From positions 1 through 42,966 of the IMG/VR virus record IMGVR_UViG_3300028597_000003: 42,966 nt of DNA. One strand, written 5' to 3'. The position numbers were made by a program, and so were the translations under genes. The notes beneath the pieces were generated by a model, which was given only the letters and a program-made list of their open reading frames with translations, was not told the origin of the DNA and made no database searches. Below are positions 24,424-30,622 of this stretch, in pieces. Origin of the DNA: a virus. Numbering within the stretch: the first letter of the stretch is position 1; every line of letters starts with the position of its first letter.

Positions 24424-24804
24424 TGCCCATGCTCCTGCAGCACCTGGATCACATCGAGAAAGCCCTGAACCACGCTGCCAGGCCTGCCGGTGGCTGCGCG
24501 CTTGAGCACTTCGATGACCTGCGCCACACCGTTGGTGTCGGCCAGCTTTGCCCGGTGGGCACGCACCATGTCGCGGGCATCCTCCCGGGCCTGCTGGCGC
24601 ATGTACTCGTTGATGAGGCCGGTGGGCACGCACCATGTCGCGGGCATCCTCCCGGGCCTGCTGGCGCATGTACTCGTTGATGAGGCCGGTGGGCACTGGC
24701 ATCGGCAGGGGCTTGTCGGGCTTCGGCGCCGTTATGGTGGAAGACACAGGCGCAGGGGTAGGGTGGCGGGCCCGGTCAAGGGCCGCCTGGGCGATTGGGT
24801 TCAT
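24420..24804 (-). pseudogene. Early gene disrupted by a 67-bp tandem duplication
   Basis: The gene starts at ATG 24804 behind GGAG and encodes MNPIAQAALDRARHPTPAPV, continuing to DARDMVRAHR. Its proper continuation, AKLADTNGVAQVIEVLKRAA and on to VIQVLQEHGQ, ends at 24420. A perfect 67-bp duplication (24552-24685) lies between the halves. As 67 is not a multiple of 3, the frame shifts. Translation from 24804 now runs out of frame and into the downstream zinc-knuckle ORF, giving a roughly 181-residue fusion. With one copy removed, a clean ORF of about 105 residues would end in an ATGA overlap with the next gene. The function is unknown. Confidence 0.75.
24552..24685. repeat. Perfect 67-bp tandem duplication
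   Basis: Copies 24552-24618 and 24619-24685 are identical. The 11-mer CCGGTGGGCAC is found at 24552, 24619 and again at 24686. Hence the ancestral single unit was flanked by an 11-bp direct repeat. Slippage or recombination between those repeats explains the duplication and could reverse it. Confidence 0.95.
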
Positions 24805-24844
24805 GGTGATCTCCAGCAAGCGCCGGTCACCCGGCGCTGCATAG

Positions 24845-26647
24845 TCAGGAGCTGCTGACCAGGGAAACGCTCAACCCAACCGCAACCGGGCGAACCCAGA
24901 TCGGCATGCTGCTGAGCATGAAGGTTTCACCCTGGGCAGCCAGGAGCAGGGTGGTGCCCATTACATGGGCGATGGCTTCCGCCGCTGCCGGCGGCACAGC
25001 GTTGCCGATTCGCTCGCGCCAGGCCTGATCGCTCAAGCCATCCAGTTCAAGCTGTTCTTCCGGCTCGACCAGGCTTTGCAGTGCGGCCAGTTCCAGGGTG
25101 GTGAAGGGCCTGTGCCAGGTGCCGTCGAGCGATTCGATTACGCAGGTCAGCCGGTCATTGGCCTCGGGCAGGCGAGGGTCTGCGATGCTCCAGCGCCCGT
25201 TGTCGTGCATGGCGCTGGCGGAAACGGCGCCGGCCTGGCCATTCCAGGGCACCACGCCGTAATGGCCGCCGGTAAGGTAGGCATCGCCCTTGTTGCGGCG
25301 CATGCCAGGGCGCGGGTCAGCGATCGACAGGGCACCGCTGGCCACCTGCTGCGAGCCGGTCACGGTGCCAGCGGTCTGGTTCATGGCTACCACGTTGAGC
25401 TTTCGGCTCGACGCGCCTGGGTGCCAGTTGTGATAGCGCGGGTCCTGTACGGCAAAAGCGCCTTGGCCCGTGGTGCTGCCGGCAATCACCGTGTTGGCGG
25501 TACCAGCGAACGGCGTCACCTGGTATTTGCCGAAGCCTTCTCCACCTCGGCGTGGGTCCGCAACGCTAAACGTACCTTGCCCAGGGCTCTTCACCCCGAT
25601 CACCGCACCGCTGGTGTCCTGCCAGCGACGAACCCCGTATTGCTGGTATTGCAGGGCTCCGGCCTTGGCGCGCGGGTCGGCAACCGAGAACTTGCCGTTG
25701 GTTGGCCCACTGCGAGCAGCGACGGTGCCAGCGGCCTCCTGCCAATCGTGCACACCCAAGAACCCGTCGCGGAATTGCGGGACGATGATCAGGTCGCGCA
25801 GGTAGCCATCCTCGATAGCCAGGTCGTTCAGGCTTCGCCAGTCCTTACCGGCCTCGACCAGGGCCAGACGAACCCAGGTCTTCCACTGCAGGGCGGGGAC
25901 CCGGTGCATGGGGCCGGCCTGCTCTATATCGCCGGCTAATGGCATGCGGCCGAGGATGTCGCCAACGGCGCGGAGGCTCTTCTTCTCTGGCTCGTATAGG
26001 AACGGCGGAACTTTCTCGACATGGCGCGCCACCAGCAGGAAGCGCTTGCGGCTCTGGGCCAGTCCGCCGATGACGCCGCAGTCGTGGGCAGTTTCGGCAA
26101 CCGCGTAGCCGAAGTGGCGGAGCAGCGCGCCGATCTGGTCCAGCAGGTGCCGGCCACGGCTGGCCAAGCGCGGAACGTTCTCGAACACCAGCAGCGGTAC
26201 CGGATCATCGCGCCAGGCCTCGCCGAACAGCCAGATGCAGCGCAGCGTCAGTTCGTTCAGCGCCTGGTACTTCGGGGTCATGCTCATGCTTTCGGAGAGC
26301 AGCCCGCTGGCGCCTTTGCATGGAGAGCTGATGAACACCGCATCAGGGCGGCGACCGCCGGCGGCGCGGCGGATGTCCTCCGGCGTTGCCTCGCGCCAGC
26401 CTTGTGGCGGCTCCTTGCCGTGGAAGCGGATGTACTGGTCGCGGGTGAACAGGTCGATGAGCGTGCCTTTAACGCCGCTCAAGCGCTCGAAGTCGGCCAG
26501 GCCGGCGGGGTCAACGTCCACACCGCCGATGCATTCCCACTCTGCCTGCATGTTGCCAACGATGGGTTTGGCCCTGTTGAACCCCTTGGCGCCGCCGCCC
26601 AGGCCGCAGCAGAAGTGGAAGTGTGTCAGTTTTTTCTTGATCAGCAT
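24845..26647 (-). CDS. C5-cytosine DNA methyltransferase with repetitive recognition region
   Basis: The 600-residue protein transfers a methyl group to cytosine C5. It shows motif I in FHFCCGLGGGAKGF, the catalytic Cys in ISSPCKGASG (C110, unusual PCK in place of PCQ), motif VI FENVPRL (residues 155-161) and motif VIII QSRKRFLLVA. Motif X is GNAVPPAAAEAIA near residue 548. Between VIII and X lie five imperfect repeats of about 38-46 residues centred on ADPR/QDPR (323, 363, 401, 443, 489), preceded by AGTV-like elements. No restriction partner is adjacent, so it is an orphan enzyme. Protection of phage DNA from host restriction is likely. It starts behind AGGA on its own divergent intergenic region. 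Confidence 0.9.
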   Translation of the reverse strand: MLIKKKLTHFHFCCGLGGGAKGFNRAKPIVGNMQAEWECIGGVDVDPAGLADFERLSGVKGTLIDLFTRDQYIRFHGKEPPQGWREATPEDIRRAAGGRRPDAVFISSPCKGASGLLSESMSMTPKYQALNELTLRCIWLFGEAWRDDPVPLLVFENVPRLASRGRHLLDQIGALLRHFGYAVAETAHDCGVIGGLAQSRKRFLLVARHVEKVPPFLYEPEKKSLRAVGDILGRMPLAGDIEQAGPMHRVPALQWKTWVRLALVEAGKDWRSLNDLAIEDGYLRDLIIVPQFRDGFLGVHDWQEAAGTVAARSGPTNGKFSVADPRAKAGALQYQQYGVRRWQDTSGAVIGVKSPGQGTFSVADPRRGGEGFGKYQVTPFAGTANTVIAGSTTGQGAFAVQDPRYHNWHPGASSRKLNVVAMNQTAGTVTGSQQVASGALSIADPRPGMRRNKGDAYLTGGHYGVVPWNGQAGAVSASAMHDNGRWSIADPRLPEANDRLTCVIESLDGTWHRPFTTLELAALQSLVEPEEQLELDGLSDQAWRERIGNAVPPAAAEAIAHVMGTTLLLAAQGETFMLSSMPIWVRPVAVGLSVSLVSSS

Positions 26648-26690
26648 GCTGCCGTCCTGTGGGTTATTGATAATTCGGCGATTTAATTGG

Positions 26691-26719
26691 CTGGCACTTG
26701 TTGCCAGGCTGGCTACAAT
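26691..26719 (+). promoter_or_regulatory. Promoter of the 26.8-kb moron with inverted repeat over -35
   Basis: CTGGCA (26691-26696), 17 bases, TACAAT (26714-26719) reads towards the membrane-protein gene. The -35 box is one arm of an inverted repeat CTGGCA/TGCCAG (26691-26696 and 26702-26707), a possible operator. An independent promoter on the strand opposite to the surrounding operon is typical of a moron. Confidence 0.6.
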
Positions 26720-26763
26720 GTCGGCGCTCTACCAACTAACTAAGCAACGAGATGGAGTGTTTT

Positions 26764-27456
26764 ATGGATCGAGGATTGGCGCGAATAGGTGTTGCAGTAA
26801 CTTTGGCTTATGCAGCATTTGTCACATGGTTGGTATGGCCAAAAGTCCTCGGAATAGCAGGTTTGGATTTGAACGCGATAGGCGATTTTTTAGCCGGCGT
26901 GTTTGGCCCTTTATCGATCTTCTGGCTGATACTTGGGTTCTTCCAGCAAGGTCATGAACTCGCTCAAAACAATGAGTCGCTTCGGCGTCAGGCAGATGAG
27001 CTCCAAGCCTCTGTAGAACAGCAGAAAGAACTGATCAAGGTCTCTGAAAGTCATCATAGGGTGATGGAAGAAACCGCGAGGCTTGAGCAAGCCCATATGG
27101 CTATGTCTCTCGAACCGAGGTTTTCTCTCAACTTTATAAAGTCAGACATCGTTCCAAAGGGGCGGATGTTCATCCTCTCGCTAACGAACGCTGGCCACGC
27201 AATAACCTGCGTTAAAATAAGTCTCGCAGGACACACATTCGAATATCCAATGCTCGACTCTCTCCAGGCAATTGAAATTCATTGTCCTCATGAGAATGTT
27301 CGTGAGGTGGTCTTAAGACCTTTGGTCCAGTATTTGAATGGGCTTGAGCAGGAACGGTCCAGGGTCTTCAATGTGTACCTGAAAAAACATCTCGTAGACG
27401 AAATCTGGAATGTTGAAGTTGAGGCACCGAACGGAACACCGTTCGGCAATAGTTAG
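26764..27456 (+). CDS. Two-TM membrane protein with coiled coil and soluble C-terminal domain (moron)
   Basis: The 230-residue protein has hydrophobic segments at about residues 8-24 (IGVAVTLAYAAFVTWLV) and 38-58 (AGVFGPLSIFWLILGFF). A coiled coil at about 62-105 (LAQNNESLRRQADELQASVE and following) comes next, then a beta-rich C-terminal domain. GGAG at 26754-26757 is 6 bases before ATG 26764, which decides against ATG 26752. It is transcribed against the flanking leftward genes, is more AT-rich than they are and has its own promoter. All this suggests recent acquisition and expression from the prophage. Superinfection exclusion or anti-phage function is an inference. Confidence 0.8.
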   Translation: MDRGLARIGVAVTLAYAAFVTWLVWPKVLGIAGLDLNAIGDFLAGVFGPLSIFWLILGFFQQGHELAQNNESLRRQADELQASVEQQKELIKVSESHHRVMEETARLEQAHMAMSLEPRFSLNFIKSDIVPKGRMFILSLTNAGHAITCVKISLAGHTFEYPMLDSLQAIEIHCPHENVREVVLRPLVQYLNGLEQERSRVFNVYLKKHLVDEIWNVEVEAPNGTPFGNS

Positions 27457-27468
27457 TTTGGGTCCGAA

Positions 27469-27557
27469 TCAGGCCGCCGACTGGTAAGCCTGCAGGGCGA
27501 AGTACACGCGGGCGCAGGCTTCGGCATCTGGGCGAACGCGGTGCCCGCTGATTGAAA
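27469..27557 (-). pseudogene. C-terminal remnant of a DnaQ-type 3'-5' exonuclease
   Basis: Read on the minus strand, the bases just downstream of the RT gene give LISISGHRVRPDAEACARVY, then FALQAYQSAA and a stop at 27469-27471. HRVRPDAEACARVYFAL fits the last exonuclease motif (H-x4-D, then a helix) of DnaQ-like proofreading exonucleases. No N-terminal two thirds are present, and the frame runs back into the RT 3' end. It looks like the tail of a gene cut off when the DGR cassette arrived. The short length leaves room for chance resemblance. Confidence 0.5.
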
Positions 27558-28712
27558 TCAGCGTTTCGGGTAGGTCTTGTTCAGTTCGCCATTCACTACG
27601 TGGCCGCGGCGCAGCACCAAGTTGGCCAGGGCGGCCCGGTCTTTCTGGCTGTGGCTGGCCTGCCGGAGGAGGCCGAAATAGCTGTTGGCTGTCTCGCGCA
27701 GGTCATCTGCCGGCGCCGAAGCCGTTCGCTTCATTGCCTGGGCCACCGATTTCTTGCGGGTGGTGCGCCGCCAGGGCTTGATCACATGCCCGACGAAGTC
27801 CACGCCACGGTCAATCGGCTGCAAGATGGACTTCGAAGGGTTGAGCCTGACGCCAAGACTGGGCAGGAAGTCTTCGATCCGGCGCAACCATTCGTTCAAC
27901 TGCTGCGGTGACTCATGCAGCAACACGAAGTCGTCGACGTAGCGGATGTAGTGCTTGGCCTTGAGCGTGTGCTTGCAGAACTTGTCCAGGGCGTCGAGGT
28001 AGACGTTGGCGAAGAACTGCGACGACAAGTTGCCGATTGGTAGACCTAGGTAAGCCGGCTGCGCGGTCAGGCGCTTGTGCTGCGGAACCCTGTTGAACAG
28101 GTGCGCCGGGCTGCGCTCGCTGTAATTCTCGCGCGGGTCGTGCATCAGCACATGCATGGCCAGCTGCCGGAACCACGGGTCATCAATGCTGTCAGCCAGC
28201 TGCTGGCCCAGCACGCGCTTGTCGATCGACACGAAGAAGTTGGCCAGGTCGCATTTCAGGTAGAAGCCTGGGCGTGACCAGTTCTGCGTTTGGCTGCGGA
28301 TCTTCGCCTCGAGGCGCTTACCGGCGTACAGTGTGCCGCGCCCGGGGATACAGGCGCAGCTGTCCGCAATGAAGCTGCTTTCGATCCGTGGACCGATGCG
28401 GTTGTAGAGCAGGTGGTGCACGATGCGGTCCCGGAAGTCTGCGGCCCATACCTCGCGGGCCTTTGGCCGGGTAACCACAAAGCAGATGGAACGACCTGGC
28501 CGGTATCGGCCGGTAACCAGGTCGTGATGCAGTGCCGTCAGGTTCTGCTCCAGGTTCATCTCGAATGCCAGCGCGCTGTTGCTGTTGCGCTTGGAGCGTC
28601 GGCAATCGTAGTAGGCCTGGACCAGTTCGCTGAACGGGTATGGGGTCGAATCTGCGGACGGGCCGGACGCGAAGCTCGTTGTTCTTGTCGTTGTTGTTCT
28701 GATTGCCATCAT
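27558..28712 (-). CDS. DGR-type reverse transcriptase
   Basis: The 384-residue protein copies the template repeat with adenine-specific errors. Motif A is YLKCDLANFFVSID (about residues 151-164). Motif B is GLPIGNLSSQFFANVYLD (223-240), whose IGxxxSQ is the hallmark of DGR enzymes as opposed to QGxxxSP of group II introns. Motif C is YIRYVDDFVLLH (256-266) with the YVDD active site. The N-terminal RT0-like region, SELVQAYYDCRRSKRNSNSA, matches Bordetella Brt in style. The first possible starts, two ATG codons at 28712 and 28709, lie inside the template repeat. A stop is in frame three codons upstream and no later ATG/GTG/TTG precedes the conserved region. Confidence 0.95.
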   Translation of the reverse strand: MMAIRTTTTRTTSFASGPSADSTPYPFSELVQAYYDCRRSKRNSNSALAFEMNLEQNLTALHHDLVTGRYRPGRSICFVVTRPKAREVWAADFRDRIVHHLLYNRIGPRIESSFIADSCACIPGRGTLYAGKRLEAKIRSQTQNWSRPGFYLKCDLANFFVSIDKRVLGQQLADSIDDPWFRQLAMHVLMHDPRENYSERSPAHLFNRVPQHKRLTAQPAYLGLPIGNLSSQFFANVYLDALDKFCKHTLKAKHYIRYVDDFVLLHESPQQLNEWLRRIEDFLPSLGVRLNPSKSILQPIDRGVDFVGHVIKPWRRTTRKKSVAQAMKRTASAPADDLRETANSYFGLLRQASHSQKDRAALANLVLRRGHVVNGELNKTYPKR

Positions 28713-28752
28713 CGAAGTTCATGTTGAATGCGTTGTTGGCTGAGCGCTGCGA
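28648..28752 (-). other. DGR template repeat (TR)
   Basis: The roughly 105-bp minus-strand repeat matches the ends of the two variable-protein genes. Read in the variable-protein frame it codes SQRSANNAFNMNFDDGNQNN and onwards to ELRVRPVRR, i.e. AAC/AAT/GAT-rich codons. Of 28 template adenines in the 60-base core (28679-28738), 19 differ in VR1 and 16 in VR2. No other base differs across the 27-base GC-rich end (28652-28678), the core and the 11 shared bases beyond it. The 163 bases between TR and avd (28753-28915) hold no ORF that I support and probably belong to the DGR RNA. Confidence 0.97.
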
Positions 28753-28915
28753 CCTGTCGTGCTATCTACGTCGCCCCGGCGATTGCTCATCGGGGTAACT
28801 ACGCTGGACCTACGCGGACTCTTTAGACCGGCGGTATCCATGGGTGCGCATGGCGGTGCTCACAGAGCAGCGGCACGACCAGATTCAATTCGCACAGGCC
28901 TGAAAGCCGTAACCT

Positions 28916-29272
28916 TTAGGCAGCGGGCGCGGATGGGGTGTTGCGTTTCCAGGCGTTGGCCTGCTTTCCAATGGAGGTGGTTACCTCCATGGTGGCGGCA
29001 TGCTGGGCAACGCTGATAAAGCGGCTGTCCTTGAACAACCGCATCAGCAGCTCGATCACCTGGACCTTTTCAACCAGCTGGGTCAGGTGCGGACGCTTGT
29101 CGTGGGTGGCGTTTGCCCGGGCAATGAGCATCAGCACATCGATGCACTCGTCGATCACCCGGCGCCCGAGCGACTGTTTCAATTCGCGCGGGATATTGCG
29201 GGTGAGGTTCGTGGCCATCTGGAGCAAGCCCAGTGAGGCCTTGTAGATCGAAAGCTCGGTGTGCATTGCCAT
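28916..29272 (-). CDS. avd: Avd, accessory variability determinant of the DGR
   Basis: The 118-residue, four-helix-type basic protein (MAMHTELSIYKASLGLLQMA, LTRNIPRELKQSLGRRVIDE, CIDVLMLIARAN, LVEKVQVIELLMRLFKD) shows the pattern of Avd proteins. These form pentameric barrels, bind the RT and are needed for mutagenic cDNA synthesis. The start is ATG 29272, because GGAGGGG (29279-29285) is 6 bases before it. The upstream ATG 29287 overlaps that ribosome site. It lies between VP1 and TR-RT exactly as in the Bordetella mtd-avd-TR-brt order. Confidence 0.92.
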   Translation of the reverse strand: MAMHTELSIYKASLGLLQMATNLTRNIPRELKQSLGRRVIDECIDVLMLIARANATHDKRPHLTQLVEKVQVIELLMRLFKDSRFISVAQHAATMEVTTSIGKQANAWKRNTPSAPAA

Positions 29273-29292
29273 TGGATTCCCCTCCATTGGCC

Positions 29293-29312
29293 ACCGCCCG
29301 TTGCCGGGCGGT
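29293..29312 (-). other. Hairpin/cruciform downstream of VR1
   Basis: A perfect 8-bp stem ACCGCCCG/CGGGCGGT with a 4-nt loop (GCAA on the coding strand) begins 28 bases beyond the VR1 end. DGR target sites commonly carry such a short-stem, four-base-loop structure that aids retrohoming. Its spacing here is longer than the few bases known for BPP-1. Confidence 0.6.
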
Positions 29313-29324
29313 TAAATGAATGAA

Positions 29325-29930
29325 TTACTGAATAACTTCGCTGCGGACGGGCCGGACGCGAAGCTCGAGGACCTTGCCGAAGCCGTCCTGAGTGCCAACA
29401 CCGAAGTGCATGAGGAAAGCGAGGTTGGCTGAGCGCTGCGAGGATGACCAGTACCAGGCGCGCTGGAAGGCTTCAGGAGCGCCGGCACGGAAGACCTCAT
29501 GCACGGTCTGCCCTGGACTTTCCTCGGTGTAGAGCAGTCCGACCGGCTCGCTGTTCGGGTTGTCGCCATCCCGGTTCCAGCAGTAGTTGGCCTCGGAGGT
29601 CGGCTTGAAGTGGCGATACTGAAGCTCCTGAACATCACGGGCCGGGATAGCCCAGTCGCTGTACCCCCCAATCTCCAGAGCCAGGACCTGCTTGGCCAGC
29701 TCGCTGCCAGCAGCGGCCATGGCCTCGGTGTTCGCACGGCTGTTGGTGTGGCTGTCGGCGCCTTGGATCTTCTTGCCGAATTCGCCCCAGCGGCCTTCCA
29801 GTTCATGCGCGGCGCCGGCGGTAATCCACAGGTGGCGCTCGCCGGTTTCAGGATCGCGGGTAATGCCGGTGACGAAGCCGCCGCCGTAGGCCTGGCCAAT
29901 GGCTGGGATTGCTTGTTCAACTGCGTTCAT
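29325..29930 (-). CDS. DGR variable protein 1 (C-type lectin-like fold)
   Basis: The 201-residue protein is a diversified binding protein. It shows GGGFVTGITRDPETGERHLW, GGYSDWAIPARDVQELQYRH and WYWSSSQRSANLAF, ending ELRVRPVR. This pattern (DUF1566/formylglycine-enzyme-like C-type lectin) is the usual DGR display scaffold. The variable segment at the C-terminus reads L-AF-LMH-F-GVG-TQDGFGKVL against template N-AF-NMN-F-DDG-NQNNNDKNN. It starts at ATG 29930 with AAGGAG 7 bases upstream. There is no signal peptide or membrane segment, so display on the virion or in the cytosol is more likely than secretion. Confidence 0.93.
   Translation of the reverse strand: MNAVEQAIPAIGQAYGGGFVTGITRDPETGERHLWITAGAAHELEGRWGEFGKKIQGADSHTNSRANTEAMAAAGSELAKQVLALEIGGYSDWAIPARDVQELQYRHFKPTSEANYCWNRDGDNPNSEPVGLLYTEESPGQTVHEVFRAGAPEAFQRAWYWSSSQRSANLAFLMHFGVGTQDGFGKVLELRVRPVRSEVIQ
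29341..29441 (-). other. DGR variable repeat 1 (VR1)
   Basis: This 101-bp repeat aligns without gaps to TR 28652-28752. It has 19 differences, all at positions where the TR coding strand is A. Changes include A to T, C and G, as DGR mutagenesis gives. The 27-base GC-rich end (29341-29367) is invariant and would serve as the initiation-of-homology site. Confidence 0.97.
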
Positions 29931-29956
29931 GTGCTGCTCCTTATTGCGCAGGCAAC

Positions 29957-29977
29957 AAAAAGGGCGCCGATGCGCCC
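29957..29977 (-). terminator. Hairpin with T run between the two variable-protein genes
   Basis: On the minus strand, GGGCGC-ATCG-GCGCCC (29962-29977) is followed by five T, then the SD of VP1. It looks like an intrinsic terminator that would attenuate VP1-avd-RT relative to VP2. It also stands 31 bases beyond the VR2 end, about where the VR1 hairpin stands, so it may double as the DGR target hairpin. Confidence 0.6.
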
Positions 29978-29999
29978 GTTTGGTCGAATGAATGAAGAA

Positions 30000-30596
30000 T
30001 CAAATGAAGAATCTGCGGACGGGCCGGACGCGAAGCTCGTCGTCCTTGCCGTAGTAGCTCTGAAGGCCACCACCGAAGGTCAGGTAGAACGCGAGGTTGG
30101 CTGAGCGCTGCGTGCTGCTCCAGTAGTAGCCCTCGGTGATCAGTCCATGCACCCAGGCCTGGTAGAGCTGTGCTGCCGCTGGCAAGTCGAAGTCGGTGTG
30201 ACCGTCAGCTTGGTGCGCCCGAGCCGCTTCGGCAGCAGGATGGCCGCCTTCCTCGATCAGGATGTCGGTGTTGGCCTTGCCGTCATGACGACTGGTCGCC
30301 TTCGATTCCTTGTTGCGGCCGCCCCATTCATGCTCGCCCACATCTTCATGGGCGAAGATCAGGTAGTGGGCCGGCACATGGCCGATGGCCGGAACGAAGC
30401 CGCCATTGATCCCGCCATGGCCTGGCCAGGGCTGGCCGATAGCGGGAATATTCAACGGTTCCGGCAGGATTCGTGCTGGTTGCTGCACCGGCGCAATCTG
30501 ACTGAGAACGGATGCCAGGGCTAGCTGGGCCACGGTAGCGGCTGGCAACTTGATCGTTGCATCGCCAACAGTCAGGGTGATCTTGTCTTGTTTCAT
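30000..30596 (-). CDS. DGR variable protein 2 (C-type lectin-like fold)
   Basis: The 198-residue protein is a second diversified target sharing the C-terminal scaffold of VP1 (YYWSSTQRSANLAF, then ELRVRPVRR). Its N-terminus is different: MKQDKITLTVGDATIKLPAA forms a small beta segment, followed by a helical stretch and a Pro-rich linker (about residues 37-55). Its variable positions read L-AF-YLT-F-GGG-LQSYYGKDD. AAGGA lies 9-13 bases before ATG 30596. The distinct N-terminus suggests a different docking partner from VP1. It is the first DGR gene after the FtsK-gamma gene (26-base gap), so it is probably expressed from PL. Confidence 0.92.
   Translation of the reverse strand: MKQDKITLTVGDATIKLPAATVAQLALASVLSQIAPVQQPARILPEPLNIPAIGQPWPGHGGINGGFVPAIGHVPAHYLIFAHEDVGEHEWGGRNKESKATSRHDGKANTDILIEEGGHPAAEAARAHQADGHTDFDLPAAAQLYQAWVHGLITEGYYWSSTQRSANLAFYLTFGGGLQSYYGKDDELRVRPVRRFFI
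30009..30112 (-). other. DGR variable repeat 2 (VR2)
   Basis: This 104-bp repeat aligns gap-free to TR 28648-28751 with 16 differences, all at template adenines. It shares 4 more bases with TR at the GC-rich end than VR1 does. Seven of the changed positions carry the same base in VR1 and VR2, as expected from independent random substitution of the same adenines plus selection or shared descent. Confidence 0.97.
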
Positions 30597-30622
30597 CTCG
30601 GATTCCTTGATTGATCAGCTGG

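Noticed and set aside
24227-24430. 67-residue minus-strand ORF overlapping the zinc-knuckle gene
   Set aside because: It is an alternate frame of the Cys-knuckle ORF, which has a recognisable motif and an ATGA-coupled start.
28318-28722. ORF starting MNFDDGNQNNND across the template repeat and into RT
   Set aside because: It reads the TR in the variable-protein frame and then passes out of frame through RT. It is explained by TR lying upstream of RT, with no need for a gene.
29293-29312. VR1 hairpin as a plain transcription terminator
   Set aside because: On the minus strand it is followed by the avd ribosome-site region and no T run. A structural or DGR role, or chance, fits better than termination.
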